A DNA stretch of 42,355 bases from Actinomycetota bacterium. GTDB taxonomy: Bacteria; Actinomycetota; JAHEXW01; JAGVPG01. Under the pieces are notes generated by a model that was given only the letters and a program-made list of their open reading frames with translations, did not search any database and was not told where the DNA came from. The position numbers and the translations under genes were made by a program. The stretch spans positions 1 through 42,355 of the forward strand of contig JAGVPG010000018.1 in NCBI GenBank assembly GCA_020052375.1, read 5' to 3'. Of this stretch, positions 32,090-40,427 are shown in pieces; position 1 is the stretch's first letter, and every line of letters starts with the position of its first letter.

Positions 32090-32977
32090 ATGGCGGTTAT
32101 TAAAATAGAGAAGCTGACAAAATACTATGGGGCTTCGCGAGGCATCGAAGATCTATCTCTTGAGGTCAAGCAGGGTGAGATCTTCGGCTACCTGGGTCCC
32201 AACGGAGCCGGCAAGACAACCACTATACGATGCCTGTTGGGATTGATCTTTCCGACCGGCGGCAAAGCGACTGTGATGGGCCACGACATCGTCCATGAAT
32301 CTTTTAAGGTCAGGCAAAACATCGGATATATTCCAGGCGACTTGAACCTTTATCCCAAGATGACCGGCGAGGAACTCCTAGAGTATTTTTCCCGGTTCAG
32401 ACCGGACAAGCCAGCCGTTTTAAAAGATGACCTCGTCACACGCTTTGATCTTGATCTTACAAGAAAGACGAAAGAACTATCCCGGGGAAACAAACAGAAG
32501 CTGATCATCATCCTTGCGCTTATGCACGACCCTGACTTATTGATCCTCGATGAACCCACTCTCGGACTGGATCCTTTGATGCAAAAGGAGTTCTATAAGG
32601 TCCTTAGGGAGTTTCAGGCCAGAGGAAAGACCGTTTTTCTGTCATCGCATATACTGCCGGATGTCGAGAAGACATGCGAGCGGGTGGGTATTGTGAAAGA
32701 AGGCAAGCTTGTCGCCATCGAAGATGTGAAAGCCGTGGAGACCAAGAAGATACGACACATCGAAGTGACGTTCCTGGACACGGTCAAGAAAGAAGAGTTC
32801 GATATCGACGGGGTGAGTGTGATCCAGGCAAACGACCATGAGTTTAAGCTTAAAGTCAAAGGGAAAATAGATCCTGTCATAAAAGTGATGGCAAAGCACC
32901 AGGTGGCCGACACGATAATCGAGCATGCCAGCCTTGAAGAGATATTCCTGGAATTCTACGGGGAGGTTACAAGATGA
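32090..32977 (+). CDS. ABC transporter ATP-binding protein
   Basis: A 295-residue exporter-type ATPase. Walker A is YLGPNGAGKTTTIRC, the signature is ELSRGNKQKL (LSRGN in place of LSGGQ, seen in related drug/antibiotic exporters), and Walker B is LLILDEPTLGLDPL; SSHILPDVEKTC is the H-loop. The C-terminal 75 residues form a regulatory domain. ATG 32090 is chosen because of GGAG at 32081-32084. It overlaps the permease gene by 4 bases. Substrate unknown. Confidence 0.92.
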   Translation: MAVIKIEKLTKYYGASRGIEDLSLEVKQGEIFGYLGPNGAGKTTTIRCLLGLIFPTGGKATVMGHDIVHESFKVRQNIGYIPGDLNLYPKMTGEELLEYFSRFRPDKPAVLKDDLVTRFDLDLTRKTKELSRGNKQKLIIILALMHDPDLLILDEPTLGLDPLMQKEFYKVLREFQARGKTVFLSSHILPDVEKTCERVGIVKEGKLVAIEDVKAVETKKIRHIEVTFLDTVKKEEFDIDGVSVIQANDHEFKLKVKGKIDPVIKVMAKHQVADTIIEHASLEEIFLEFYGEVTR

Positions 32978-33780
32978 ACCTCAACCTTATATATAGAGAC
33001 ATCAAAGACCGGCGCGTTAGCATGTTTATGATGTCGATGTCGGTTTTATTATACGCGCTCGTGATCATAGCGATCTATCCTGTTTTTGCAGGGAACGCGG
33101 CTTTTGCCCAGATCTTTAAGCAATATCCGAAAGCGTTGTTAAGCCTTTTAGCAGGAGGTGGCAACGCAGACTTTTTCTCACCGGCAGGTTTCTTGTCGAT
33201 CGAGTTTCTTAGTCTATGGTGGCCTATCATAGTCGGCGCATACGTGATGACGTTAGCGACAGCCATAGTCGCCAAAGAGATAAACGACGGAACGATGGAC
33301 GTCCTATTAAGTCAGCCGCTGGAGAGATGGAAGTTGATGACCTCAAGGCTTACGGCGGATATAACCTTGATATTTGCGCTGGACGCGGTGACAATGGTCG
33401 GGATATGGTTATTCGCGAGGGCATATGCTGTTGAAATCAGCACAAAAGGGCTGTTCGCGACCGGTATTCTGGCATTGAGCATGTTTATTTTCCTTGAATG
33501 CTTAAGTCTGTTTTTCGGGATGATCATGGACCGGAGCAAAGCGCTGATCACATCCATTACGGTCTTTATAGGATCGCACTTTTTAAACGCACTATCCGAC
33601 CTGAACAAGACAGTCGCGAAGTTAAGATGGATGTCGTTCTTTAAGTACTACAAACCGGCTGCAGCTCTGACAACGGGCGAGGTTCCGTGGAAAGACGTAG
33701 CGCTGTTTCTCGCACTGGCAGCCGCATTCGCAATCGCCGCTTATATCGCCTTCAGACGCAAGGACATCCCCGCAACATAA
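32974..33780 (+). CDS. ABC transporter permease (ABC-2 type)
   Basis: A 268-residue membrane protein with six predicted helices. After the cytosolic start NLIYRDIKDRRVS the first helix runs MSVLLYALVIIAIYPVFA; KEINDGTMDVLLSQPLERWK is the conserved cytosolic loop of ABC-2 permeases (EINDGTMDxLLSxP). It pairs with the ATPase upstream to form an exporter, possibly for a lipid, peptide or drug. ATGA overlap shows coupling. Confidence 0.88.
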   Translation: MNLNLIYRDIKDRRVSMFMMSMSVLLYALVIIAIYPVFAGNAAFAQIFKQYPKALLSLLAGGGNADFFSPAGFLSIEFLSLWWPIIVGAYVMTLATAIVAKEINDGTMDVLLSQPLERWKLMTSRLTADITLIFALDAVTMVGIWLFARAYAVEISTKGLFATGILALSMFIFLECLSLFFGMIMDRSKALITSITVFIGSHFLNALSDLNKTVAKLRWMSFFKYYKPAAALTTGEVPWKDVALFLALAAAFAIAAYIAFRRKDIPAT

Positions 33781-33790
33781 CGCGTAAAGT

Positions 33791-33886
33791 GGAAAGCGGA
33801 AAGCGGAAAATGGAAAGATACAAAAGGCCTCGAATAGTCCCTTGATTTTTATGTTTTTCCTTTCCTCTTTACTCTTTCCGCTTTCC
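33791..33886. repeat. 13-bp inverted repeat spanning the ABC permease-DedA junction
   Basis: GGAAAGCGGAAAG (33791-33803) pairs perfectly with CTTTCCGCTTTCC (33874-33886), with about 70 bases between. The right arm lies in the last codons of the DedA gene and is followed by seven T on the plus strand. It could end transcription of the ABC operon despite the large loop. Confidence 0.45.
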
Positions 33887-34549
33887 TTTTTTTATTTCAT
33901 CCATCTCCCCATTACCATTGCTCTTATAGTGGTTTATGATCAGAAGGACGGCGATGACGATCAGAGTGACGACTCCCGCGGTGATGGCTCCGGCGATGAT
34001 GGGCGAACGCAGGTAACCGAGCAGTTCATTGTAGAAAGCCTTGAAAATCGTAGCCAGGGCTACACTCAAACCGATCGCGAACGAACAGTAAAGGGCTCCG
34101 CCGATCGCCGTATAGATCGTGAACTTTCTTATGTCCATCTTGAGCGCGCCCGCAGGTACCGAGATCCATGTCCTTGCAGGGCCGAACAGCTGGGCGAACA
34201 GGATGCCGACATCTCCGTATTTCATCAGGAACGCCTGGGCCTTGGTCTGCTGGCGTTTGACTTGAGGCCCTCCGCGGTTCAAGATCTTCTTGCTTAGATC
34301 CGCACCGTAATAACCCAGGTAATAGCTGACGACCGAACCGAGTGTCAAACCGGCCGTGGCGAATATCACCGCTTCCAAAAAAGTCGTCTTACCTGTGAGG
34401 ATAAGGGGGCCGGCTGTAAGTTCAAGGACGACGGAAGCTGTAGGGATACCGAGACTCTCCGCGAACATACCGATAGCTAGCCCCAGGACACCATATCTCA
34501 GGACGAGATTGCCGAAAAAAGTGCTGATTTTGCTCAGTATCGATTTCAT
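33869..34549 (-). CDS. DedA-family membrane protein
   Basis: A 226-residue DedA/SNARE-associated membrane protein. Family features include AESLGIPTASVVLELTAGPL, then GLTLGSVVSYYLGYYGA and AQLFGPARTWISVPAGALKM (the R-T-x-x-x-x-x-AG motif). DedA proteins are lipid scramblases or transporters, for example of undecaprenyl phosphate. A lysine-rich tail ends the protein. Convergent with the ABC permease gene and divergent from the DUF1540 gene. Confidence 0.88.
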   Translation of the reverse strand: MKSILSKISTFFGNLVLRYGVLGLAIGMFAESLGIPTASVVLELTAGPLILTGKTTFLEAVIFATAGLTLGSVVSYYLGYYGADLSKKILNRGGPQVKRQQTKAQAFLMKYGDVGILFAQLFGPARTWISVPAGALKMDIRKFTIYTAIGGALYCSFAIGLSVALATIFKAFYNELLGYLRSPIIAGAITAGVVTLIVIAVLLIINHYKSNGNGEMDEIKKGKRKE

Positions 34550-34563
34550 CTGCGACCGTCCTC

Positions 34564-34569
34564 ATTATA
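34564..34569 (-). promoter_or_regulatory. Probable -10 box of the DedA gene
   Basis: On the minus strand TATAAT lies 14 bases upstream of the ATG with GAGGA between. No good -35 hexamer is visible. Confidence 0.4.
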
Positions 34570-34612
34570 TCAATAAAGATTGAGAATAATTTATCATAAT
34601 TCTGAATACATC

Positions 34613-34641
34613 TTGACGTATTCACATTAAAGAGTTATTTT
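34613..34641 (+). promoter_or_regulatory. Probable promoter of the DUF1540 gene
   Basis: TTGACG (34613-34618), a 17-base spacer, then TATTTT (34636-34641), in AT-rich DNA. The GTG start is 33 bases further. Confidence 0.5.
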
Positions 34642-34674
34642 ATTATTAAGATTTTTAGTCCCAAGGAGGCTTTT

Positions 34675-34968
34675 GTGAAGGCCCCGATTCGGTCTTGTGA
34701 GGCAAAAGAATGTCTCTATTGTAAAGAGGGACACTGCCACGCGCCTCATATCAAAGTAGCCGCAAGCCACGCCCAATGCGAGATGTTCACCCGTTCCGTC
34801 ATGCGATACATCAACAGGAGAGACAATTCATATGTGGAACATTGCCGGATGCGGTCATGCAAATGGAACAGGCATGGCAGTTGTTCGGCCCATCACGTGG
34901 ACATCAAGTATCATGTGGATCACGCTGACTGCGGAACGTACATGATCAGGGTAGCAGCCGCATCTTAG
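34675..34968 (+). CDS. Tandem DUF1540 Cys-rich protein
   Basis: A 97-residue protein made of two DUF1540-like repeats. Repeat 1 (about residues 8-39) has CEAKECLYCKEGHC and HAQCEMF; repeat 2 (about 57-90) has CRMRSCKWNRHGSC and HADCGTY. Each repeat supplies four or five Cys plus His residues, suggesting two bound metal ions, probably zinc. DUF1540 is common in clostridia and actinobacteria, often in spore-associated or uncharacterised proteins; no function is known. Start is GTG with AGGAGG upstream. Confidence 0.8.
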   Translation: MKAPIRSCEAKECLYCKEGHCHAPHIKVAASHAQCEMFTRSVMRYINRRDNSYVEHCRMRSCKWNRHGSCSAHHVDIKYHVDHADCGTYMIRVAAAS

Positions 34969-34980
34969 AACAAGAGAAAG

Positions 34981-36990
34981 CTACGACATCTTAGAAGGCG
35001 CGCTATCCTCGATCAGGGACGTCACAACGGAAGGATCCGCCAGAGTCGAAGTATCCCCGAGGTCCTCAGTATCTCCCGCGGCTATCTTACGTAGTATGCG
35101 GCGCATTATCTTACCACTTCTCGTCTTAGGCAAGCCGTCGGCGAACTGGATCACATCCGGTTTTGCGATAGGGCCGATCTCTTGCCGCACGTGTCCTCCG
35201 AGGATCTTCTTTAGATCTTCGCTCTTATCGACACCTTGCTTGAGCGTGACAAAAGCATAGATCCCCTGACCTTTGATCTCGTGAGGATATCCGACGACCG
35301 CGGCTTCCGCTACGTCGTTGTGCGAGACGAGCGCGCTCTCGACCTCAGCCGTCCCGATACGGTGACCGGAGACGTTTAAAACGTCATCGATGCGTCCGAT
35401 AAACCAGTAGTCACCGTCTTCGTCGATATGGGCGCCGTCGCCGCTCATATAGAATCCGGGAAACCTCTCGAAATAGACTTCCCGGAACCGTTTCTTGTCG
35501 GGATCGTTGTAAAGACCGCGAAGCATACCCGGCCACGGTCTCTTGATACACGCATACCCGCCTTCGTTTACAGCCGCTTCTGAACCATCCTCCCTCAATA
35601 CTACAGGGACCACACCGAAATAAGGCTTGTTTGCCGAACCAGGCTTGACGGCCATGGCTCCCGGCAGCGCGGCGATCATATGCCCGCCGGTCTCCGTCTG
35701 CCACCAGGTATCGGTGATCGGGCAGTTCTCATGGCCGATGTTCTTGTAGTACCACATCCATGCTTCCGGGTTGATCGGCTCGCCGACCGTTCCAAGCAGC
35801 CGCAAGCTGGACAGGTCGCGTCCCGCGGGCCAGTCTTCTCCATCGCGCATGACCGCTCTTATGACGGTAGGCGCCGTATAGAAGGTGTTGATCCGGTACT
35901 TCTCTATCAGTTCCCAGAAACGGTCGGGCTTGGGATAGTTGGGTACGCCTTCGAACATAAAACTGGTCGCTCCGGCTGCAAGCGGGCCGTAAACTACATA
36001 GCTGTGTCCGGTGATCCAGCCGATATCAGCCGAACACCAAAAAAGATCGGTATCATGGTAATCGAAAACATCCTCGAACGTAAGCATGCTAAACAGTAAG
36101 TAGCCGGCTGTCGTGTGGACGACGCCCTTGGGTTTTCCGGTACTGCCGCTGGTATAAAGGATAAACAGCGGATCTTCGGCATCCATCACTTCGCATTCGC
36201 ATTCCAGGGTGACGTCCGGTTTTTTCAATTCATCGTGCCACCATACGTCCCGCTCCGGGTCCATGTTGACCGCCGAGTTGGTCCGTTTGAAGACGACGCA
36301 TGTCTTAACGGATGGGCATTCAGCGAGAGCCTGGTCGGCGTTGTGTTTAAGCGGGATGATCCTCCCGCTTCTATAAGAACCGTCGGTGGTTATAAGCATC
36401 TTAGCCTCCGCGTCCTGGATGCGGTCCCGCAATGCCTGGGCGCTGAATCCGCCGAATACGACGCTGTGGATGGCGCCGATCCTGGCGCAACCGAGCATCG
36501 CGATGGCGAGCTCGGGTATCATCGGCATATACAGAGTTACTCTGTCGCCTTTGTTTACTCCGTGGCGCCGAAGCACATTGGAGAACTTACATACCTCATG
36601 ATAAAGTTCCTGGTAGGTAAGGGTCTTGGTATCTCCCGGTTCGCCTTCCCAGATGATGGCCGCCTTATTGCGCAGTTCACTACCGAGGTGGCGGTCTATG
36701 CAGTTGAACGAGGCGTTGAGTTTGCCGCCTCTAAAGTAGCTTATCTCCAGCTTATCGAAGTCATATTCCTCGACAGCATCCCACTTTTTTGCCCATACGA
36801 GTTTTTCCGCTTGCTCCGCCCAGAATCCATTAGGATCATGGATCGATCTTTCATACATCTCTTGATACTGTTCGGGTGTCTTGATACGCGCGTTGGCGCT
36901 GAACTTCGGTGGCGGAGAGAACACTCTCTTTTCGGCTAGAAGTGAATCAATGGTATCCGCGTTTCGTTCGGTCTTGCCGGAACCGGTCAT
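34981..36990 (-). CDS. acs: Acetyl-CoA synthetase (AMP-forming)
   Basis: A 669-residue enzyme that activates acetate to acetyl-CoA using ATP. The AMP-binding P-loop is [18 protein letters not shown], the ATP-binding block is [10 protein letters not shown], the hinge-region motif is [20 protein letters not shown], and [15 protein letters not shown] near the C-terminus holds the catalytic Lys that is usually regulated by acetylation. [18 protein letters not shown] is typical of acetyl rather than longer acyl substrates. AGGAGG stands ahead of the ATG. Full length and alone on its strand. Confidence 0.96.
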   Translation of the reverse strand: MTGSGKTERNADTIDSLLAEKRVFSPPPKFSANARIKTPEQYQEMYERSIHDPNGFWAEQAEKLVWAKKWDAVEEYDFDKLEISYFRGGKLNASFNCIDRHLGSELRNKAAIIWEGEPGDTKTLTYQELYHEVCKFSNVLRRHGVNKGDRVTLYMPMIPELAIAMLGCARIGAIHSVVFGGFSAQALRDRIQDAEAKMLITTDGSYRSGRIIPLKHNADQALAECPSVKTCVVFKRTNSAVNMDPERDVWWHDELKKPDVTLECECEVMDAEDPLFILYTSGSTGKPKGVVHTTAGYLLFSMLTFEDVFDYHDTDLFWCSADIGWITGHSYVVYGPLAAGATSFMFEGVPNYPKPDRFWELIEKYRINTFYTAPTVIRAVMRDGEDWPAGRDLSSLRLLGTVGEPINPEAWMWYYKNIGHENCPITDTWWQTETGGHMIAALPGAMAVKPGSANKPYFGVVPVVLREDGSEAAVNEGGYACIKRPWPGMLRGLYNDPDKKRFREVYFERFPGFYMSGDGAHIDEDGDYWFIGRIDDVLNVSGHRIGTAEVESALVSHNDVAEAAVVGYPHEIKGQGIYAFVTLKQGVDKSEDLKKILGGHVRQEIGPIAKPDVIQFADGLPKTRSGKIMRRILRKIAAGDTEDLGDTSTLADPSVVTSLIEDSAPSKMS

Positions 36991-37104
36991 TTATATACCT
37001 CCTGGATCATAAAAGGCCACATGCTGTCATAATCAATAAAGACCATGATACACTAAAATGTAGGAGTCGGATTTTCAAACTCAAAATAATATAAAGAAAA
37101 GAGT

Positions 37105-37563
37105 ATGTGGATGCAAGCACATAGTTTAAAGCGGATAACGGTCATCACGGTATCGGTGTTGTTAATGCTGGCCGTTCTCACTCTTGGTCCGGGGTGTATA
37201 TCCAATGCTGGAAAAACGGGGAATACGCTGCAATGGGGAGATAGCATCGACCAGGGGATCAGCAAAGCAAAAGCCGACCAGAAGAAAGTGCTCATCGACT
37301 TCTGGGGCAGTGGGTGAGGCGCTTGCATAGAGATGGATGAAAAGGTCTTTCCGGACGTTCAAGTGAAAGATCTGATCGACCGTCACTACGTTCCCGTGAG
37401 GATCGATGAGAATGCGGACACAGCGCCTTTCCAGAAATATAATGTCATCTCACTTCCGACAATGATCATACTGGACAGCGACGGTACGGAAGTCAGCCGC
37501 AGCGGTTATCTGGACGTCGAGGGCATGAAGGCATGGCTTCAGAGCGAAGCGGAAAAGAAATGA
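37105..37563 (+). CDS. Selenocysteine-containing thioredoxin-fold lipoprotein (in-frame TGA at 37315)
   Basis: Read through TGA 37315-37317 as selenocysteine, the gene gives 152 residues. The N-terminus is a signal sequence with a near-lipobox (LTLGPGC, Cys31). The thioredoxin domain follows: KKVLIDFWGSG, then Sec71-Gly-Ala-Cys74, then IEMDEKVFPDVQVKDLIDR, with the cis-Pro motif VISLPTMIILDSDGTE. In ordinary relatives the active site is CxxC, so the TGA falls exactly on the first Cys. Sequence after the TGA continues the domain without frameshift, and a SECIS-like hairpin follows. The stop overlaps the next gene (ATGA). A simple nonsense mutation is the alternative. Confidence 0.82.
37315..37365 (+). 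promoter_or_regulatory. UGA selenocysteine codon with bacterial SECIS-like hairpin
   Basis: TGA is 37315-37317. An apical loop GGUC (37344-37347) begins 26 bases after it, closed by AAA/UUU (37341-37343 with 37348-37350), then a G-C pair (37339 with 37351) beside a bulged A. The outer stem pairs CGCUUG (37320-37325) with CAAGUG (37360-37365). A GGUC loop above a short stem with a bulge is the layout of the E. coli fdhF element read by SelB. Pairing was done by eye. Confidence 0.65.
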
Positions 37564-38279
37564 AAGCGAGAGCGCGCCTCCGCGTAATGTGGCACGCTTT
37601 GCTTTTCAGCATCGGCTTTTCCATCCTCTTTATAATAATGGGAGCGACGACGGGTCTGGTCGGCAGGTTCTTCATAGACTACCGTTTTATCCTTCAAAGA
37701 GTCGCGGGCGCGTTCATAGTAATGATCGGCATCTATATGACGGGCATCCTGGAAAAGGCAGGCCTACCCGGTGTCCGGGGTTTCGATGTGACGAGATTCA
37801 AACTCGCCGGACCCTTGGGGTCGATCCTTGTCGGTTTTATCTTCTCATTCAGCTGCATAGGCTGCATCGGACCGGTATTCGGAGCGATCCTGGCTCTGGC
37901 GTTGACGCAGTCTTCACTCACGGGATTTCTGATGTCGGTCGCTTTCTCACTCGGGCTTGCTCTACCTCTGCTTGTGATCGCCTTGTTCATAAGCGCGCTT
38001 CTACCGGTCTTGGTCAAGGTGAACAAGTATCTGGATGTGATCCAAAAAACCGCCGGGATCTTTCTGATCTTCTTCGGGCTCGCGGTGCTGACGGGTTGGA
38101 TAAGCAGTATGACGGCATGGCTCGCGCCTCTGGCTGTCCAACAGACCGGTTTGGGCACGGTTTCGATACCTTTGGCGTTCATAGGCGGCGTTGTCTCTCT
38201 TTTCTCACCCTGCTTCTTCCCCCTGATCCCGGCATATCTATCGTTTTTAAGCGGCGTCTCCGTAGTGAACAGTGACTAG
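37560..38279 (+). CDS. CcdA/DsbD-type thiol-electron transporter, apparently circularly permuted
   Basis: A 239-residue protein with six predicted helices. The first five match helices 2-6 of CcdA, including SCIGCIGPVFGAILALA (Cys102, normally in helix 4). The last helix, IPLAFIGGVVSLFSPCFFPL continuing IPAYLSFLSG (Cys218), matches helix 1 of CcdA, which normally opens the protein. All six helices and both redox Cys are thus present, in the order 2-3-4-5-6-1. CcdA carries electrons from cytosolic thioredoxin to outward-facing thioredoxin-like proteins; here the partner is the upstream selenoprotein. ATG 37560 overlaps that gene's stop. Rearranged tandem copies are an alternative. Confidence 0.82.
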   Translation: MKARARLRVMWHALLFSIGFSILFIIMGATTGLVGRFFIDYRFILQRVAGAFIVMIGIYMTGILEKAGLPGVRGFDVTRFKLAGPLGSILVGFIFSFSCIGCIGPVFGAILALALTQSSLTGFLMSVAFSLGLALPLLVIALFISALLPVLVKVNKYLDVIQKTAGIFLIFFGLAVLTGWISSMTAWLAPLAVQQTGLGTVSIPLAFIGGVVSLFSPCFFPLIPAYLSFLSGVSVVNSD

Positions 38280-38290
38280 TCGCTATTCAC
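38265..38290. repeat. Imperfect hairpin across the ccdA-like stop codon
   Basis: GTGAACAGTGAC and GTCGCTATTCAC pair at 10 of 12 positions around TA, with the TAG stop near the centre. Similar TTCAC-rich DNA is seen near 4281-4302. It may weakly terminate transcription or mark a rearrangement point. Confidence 0.45.
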
Positions 38291-38332
38291 TAATCACTAC
38301 TTAATCTTCACCTGAATTTAATAAACCAATGA

Positions 38333-38338
38333 TATACT
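38333..38338 (+). promoter_or_regulatory. -10 box of the response regulator gene, leaderless geometry
   Basis: TATACT is followed by exactly six bases and the ATG at 38345. No Shine-Dalgarno is present. The -35 region is weak. Confidence 0.45.
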
Positions 38339-38344
38339 TTGCCC

Positions 38345-39031
38345 ATGGACCTAGTGCTGGCTGTAGATGATGAACAGAACATTGCCGATCTTATATCGAT
38401 GTGGCTGAAAGACGAGGGCTTCAGGGTCGAGACGGCCGGCACCGGCCGGGAAGCCATCGACAAGTTCCACGAGTTGAAGCCGTCTCTGATCATCCTCGAC
38501 ATAATGTTGCCGGATATCGACGGTTGGGAAGTCTGCCGTACGATACGCAAGGAGTCGAACGTCCCCATAATCATGCTGACCGCGAAGGATATGGAGACCG
38601 ATACGGTCGTCGGCCTGGAGCTGGGAGCAGACGATTATGTCACAAAACCTTTCAACCCTCGCGAGCTTGTCGCCAGAGTAAAGGCTGTACTAAGGCGCTC
38701 GGGTACGGAGACGACGACGCAGGACGGCGGCATCATAGATTTCGAGGATATCGTTATAGATATCGGAACGAGAGAGGTCAAAGTCGATGGCAAAGATGTC
38801 ATGCTTACGGCCAAGGAGTTCGACCTGCTAAAGCAGCTTGCGGCGAACCCGCGCATAGTATTCTCGCGCGAGCAGCTCCTGGAGAGGATCTGGGGATACG
38901 ACTTCTTCGGGGGTCCGCGTACGGTCGATGTCCACATAAGACATCTCAGAGAGAAGCTCGGAGAAGACCCGTCCGAACCCCGTTTTATCGAGACTATAAG
39001 AAGCGCCGGTTACCGGTTTAAAGGCCGTTGA
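38345..39031 (+). CDS. OmpR/PhoB-family response regulator
   Basis: A 228-residue regulator. The receiver domain (1-118) has the acidic pair in AVDDEQNIADLI, the phosphorylated Asp52 in LIILDIMLPDIDGW, and the Lys of DDYVTKPFNPREL. The winged-helix output domain (about 130-226) has LTAKEFDLLKQLAANP and GPRTVDVHIRHLREKLG. ATG 38345 is preferred; a TTG at 38339 is in frame but lies inside promoter-like sequence. One base separates it from the histidine kinase gene. Its likely binding site is the set of direct repeats at 40428. Confidence 0.93.
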   Translation: MDLVLAVDDEQNIADLISMWLKDEGFRVETAGTGREAIDKFHELKPSLIILDIMLPDIDGWEVCRTIRKESNVPIIMLTAKDMETDTVVGLELGADDYVTKPFNPRELVARVKAVLRRSGTETTTQDGGIIDFEDIVIDIGTREVKVDGKDVMLTAKEFDLLKQLAANPRIVFSREQLLERIWGYDFFGGPRTVDVHIRHLREKLGEDPSEPRFIETIRSAGYRFKGR

Positions 39032-39032
39032 G

Positions 39033-40427
39033 ATGTTCAAAACATTAAGGTCACGGCTGACAGTCTCGATAGCCGCCGCTGTTTTTATAAGTCTCGCGTT
39101 GACCAGCCTGGTCTTCTACTCATTCCTGTCTTTCTACGCCAGGCGGGACGCTGAGAGGAAACTAAGAAGGCAGGCCGATGAGATAGCTAACCAAGCACAA
39201 GAAGTGAACAAGCCCGAACTGTATCGACTGATATCGACGGCCGAACAATTGACCGGCGTACGGGTTTTCCTGGTCGACCAGAACGAGCGTTTGATTGGTC
39301 CTCCGCCGGCGCCGCAGATGAGGATGGGTATCCGACGGTTCAAGAGGCAGACCGTACCATTGGACAAGCCCCGGATCACCGAACAATACCTGCCGGCCGT
39401 AGGCAGCGATGTCTTGCTCGTTTCATCTCCGGTCGAGGGAAACCCGATGATAAAGGCAGTCGTACTGGCGGCTCCATTAGAGGATCTCAGCCGGGCCAAA
39501 CTCTCGTTCTTTTATTTATTGATTCTTTCAGCCGCTTTGTCTTTCATCATTGCGGCGGTGATAGCGCTTCTCTTATCAGGCTCGATTCTTAAGCCGATCC
39601 ACAAGGTGACTCAGGCGGCGGACAAGGCGGCGGGTGGCGACTTGAAACAGGTGGTTGTGACGGAATCGCAGGACGAGATCGGGCGGCTGGCCAGGAGTTT
39701 CAACTATATGATAGAAAGGGTACGCCGCAGCTATGAAGCCCAGAGGGATTTCACATCTAATGTGTCGCACGAGTTCAGAACGCCGCTTACGTCTATAGAA
39801 GGATACTCGGAAGCGCTGCTGTCAGGTGTGGCAAAGAGCAAAGAAGACACTGAGAAGTCGCTCAAGGTGATCAACGAGGAGAGCAAGCGGCTCAAGCGGT
39901 TGACCGAAAGCCTTCTCACGCTATCGCGGATCGACGCGGACGCTTTGAATCTCGAGCTGACAGACATAGACCTGCCGGTTTTCTTAGAGAGGATAAAGGA
40001 AAAACTGAGACTTCAACTTGAAGACGCGGATGTCGATCTTAAGATCGATAGTGATCCAGGTATTCACAGCATCAAGACCGACCCGGATCGCCTGGAGCAG
40101 GTCATTATCAATCTGGTCGATAACGCTGTAAGACACTCGGCCGCTGGTTCATCAGTCAATGTCCGGACGGGCAAGGATTCTCCCGCTAATATGCCCAACC
40201 GGGCAATGATCATGGTATCGGATAAAGGTCCCGGGATACCGGAGCAAGACACACCTAGGATATTCGACCGTTTCTATCGAGTCGGCAAGGAAGCAAAAGG
40301 CAAAGGAACGGGAGCCGGACTGGGCCTTGCCATAGCCAGAGAGATGGTCGAGGCGCTCGGCGGATCGATCGACGTTGCCTCCGCGCCAGGCAAAGGAACC
40401 ACCTTCACCGTTTATATCCCTTCGTGA
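39033..40427 (+). CDS. Membrane sensor histidine kinase
   Basis: A 464-residue kinase with two transmembrane helices (about residues 12-34 and 157-180) flanking a roughly 120-residue outside sensor domain. HAMP follows (SGSILKPIHKVTQAAD), then the dimerisation domain with the phosphorylated His246 in SNVSHEFRTPLTSIEGYSEA, and the ATPase domain with LVDNAVRH (N box), DKGPGIP (G1), DRFYRV (F box) and GAGLGLAI (G2). It should phosphorylate the regulator encoded upstream. The stimulus is unknown. Confidence 0.93.
   Translation: MFKTLRSRLTVSIAAAVFISLALTSLVFYSFLSFYARRDAERKLRRQADEIANQAQEVNKPELYRLISTAEQLTGVRVFLVDQNERLIGPPPAPQMRMGIRRFKRQTVPLDKPRITEQYLPAVGSDVLLVSSPVEGNPMIKAVVLAAPLEDLSRAKLSFFYLLILSAALSFIIAAVIALLLSGSILKPIHKVTQAADKAAGGDLKQVVVTESQDEIGRLARSFNYMIERVRRSYEAQRDFTSNVSHEFRTPLTSIEGYSEALLSGVAKSKEDTEKSLKVINEESKRLKRLTESLLTLSRIDADALNLELTDIDLPVFLERIKEKLRLQLEDADVDLKIDSDPGIHSIKTDPDRLEQVIINLVDNAVRHSAAGSSVNVRTGKDSPANMPNRAMIMVSDKGPGIPEQDTPRIFDRFYRVGKEAKGKGTGAGLGLAIAREMVEALGGSIDVASAPGKGTTFTVYIPS

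Noticed and set aside
36115-36939. A 274-residue plus-strand frame
   Set aside because: Antisense to acs, which is complete and canonical; the frame reflects GC-biased codon use.
37105-37563. Pseudogene or two separate short genes because of the TGA at 37315
   Set aside because: Both sides stay in one frame and complete one thioredoxin domain, the TGA replaces the redox Cys exactly, and a SECIS-like hairpin follows. A pseudogene would be expected to gather other defects.
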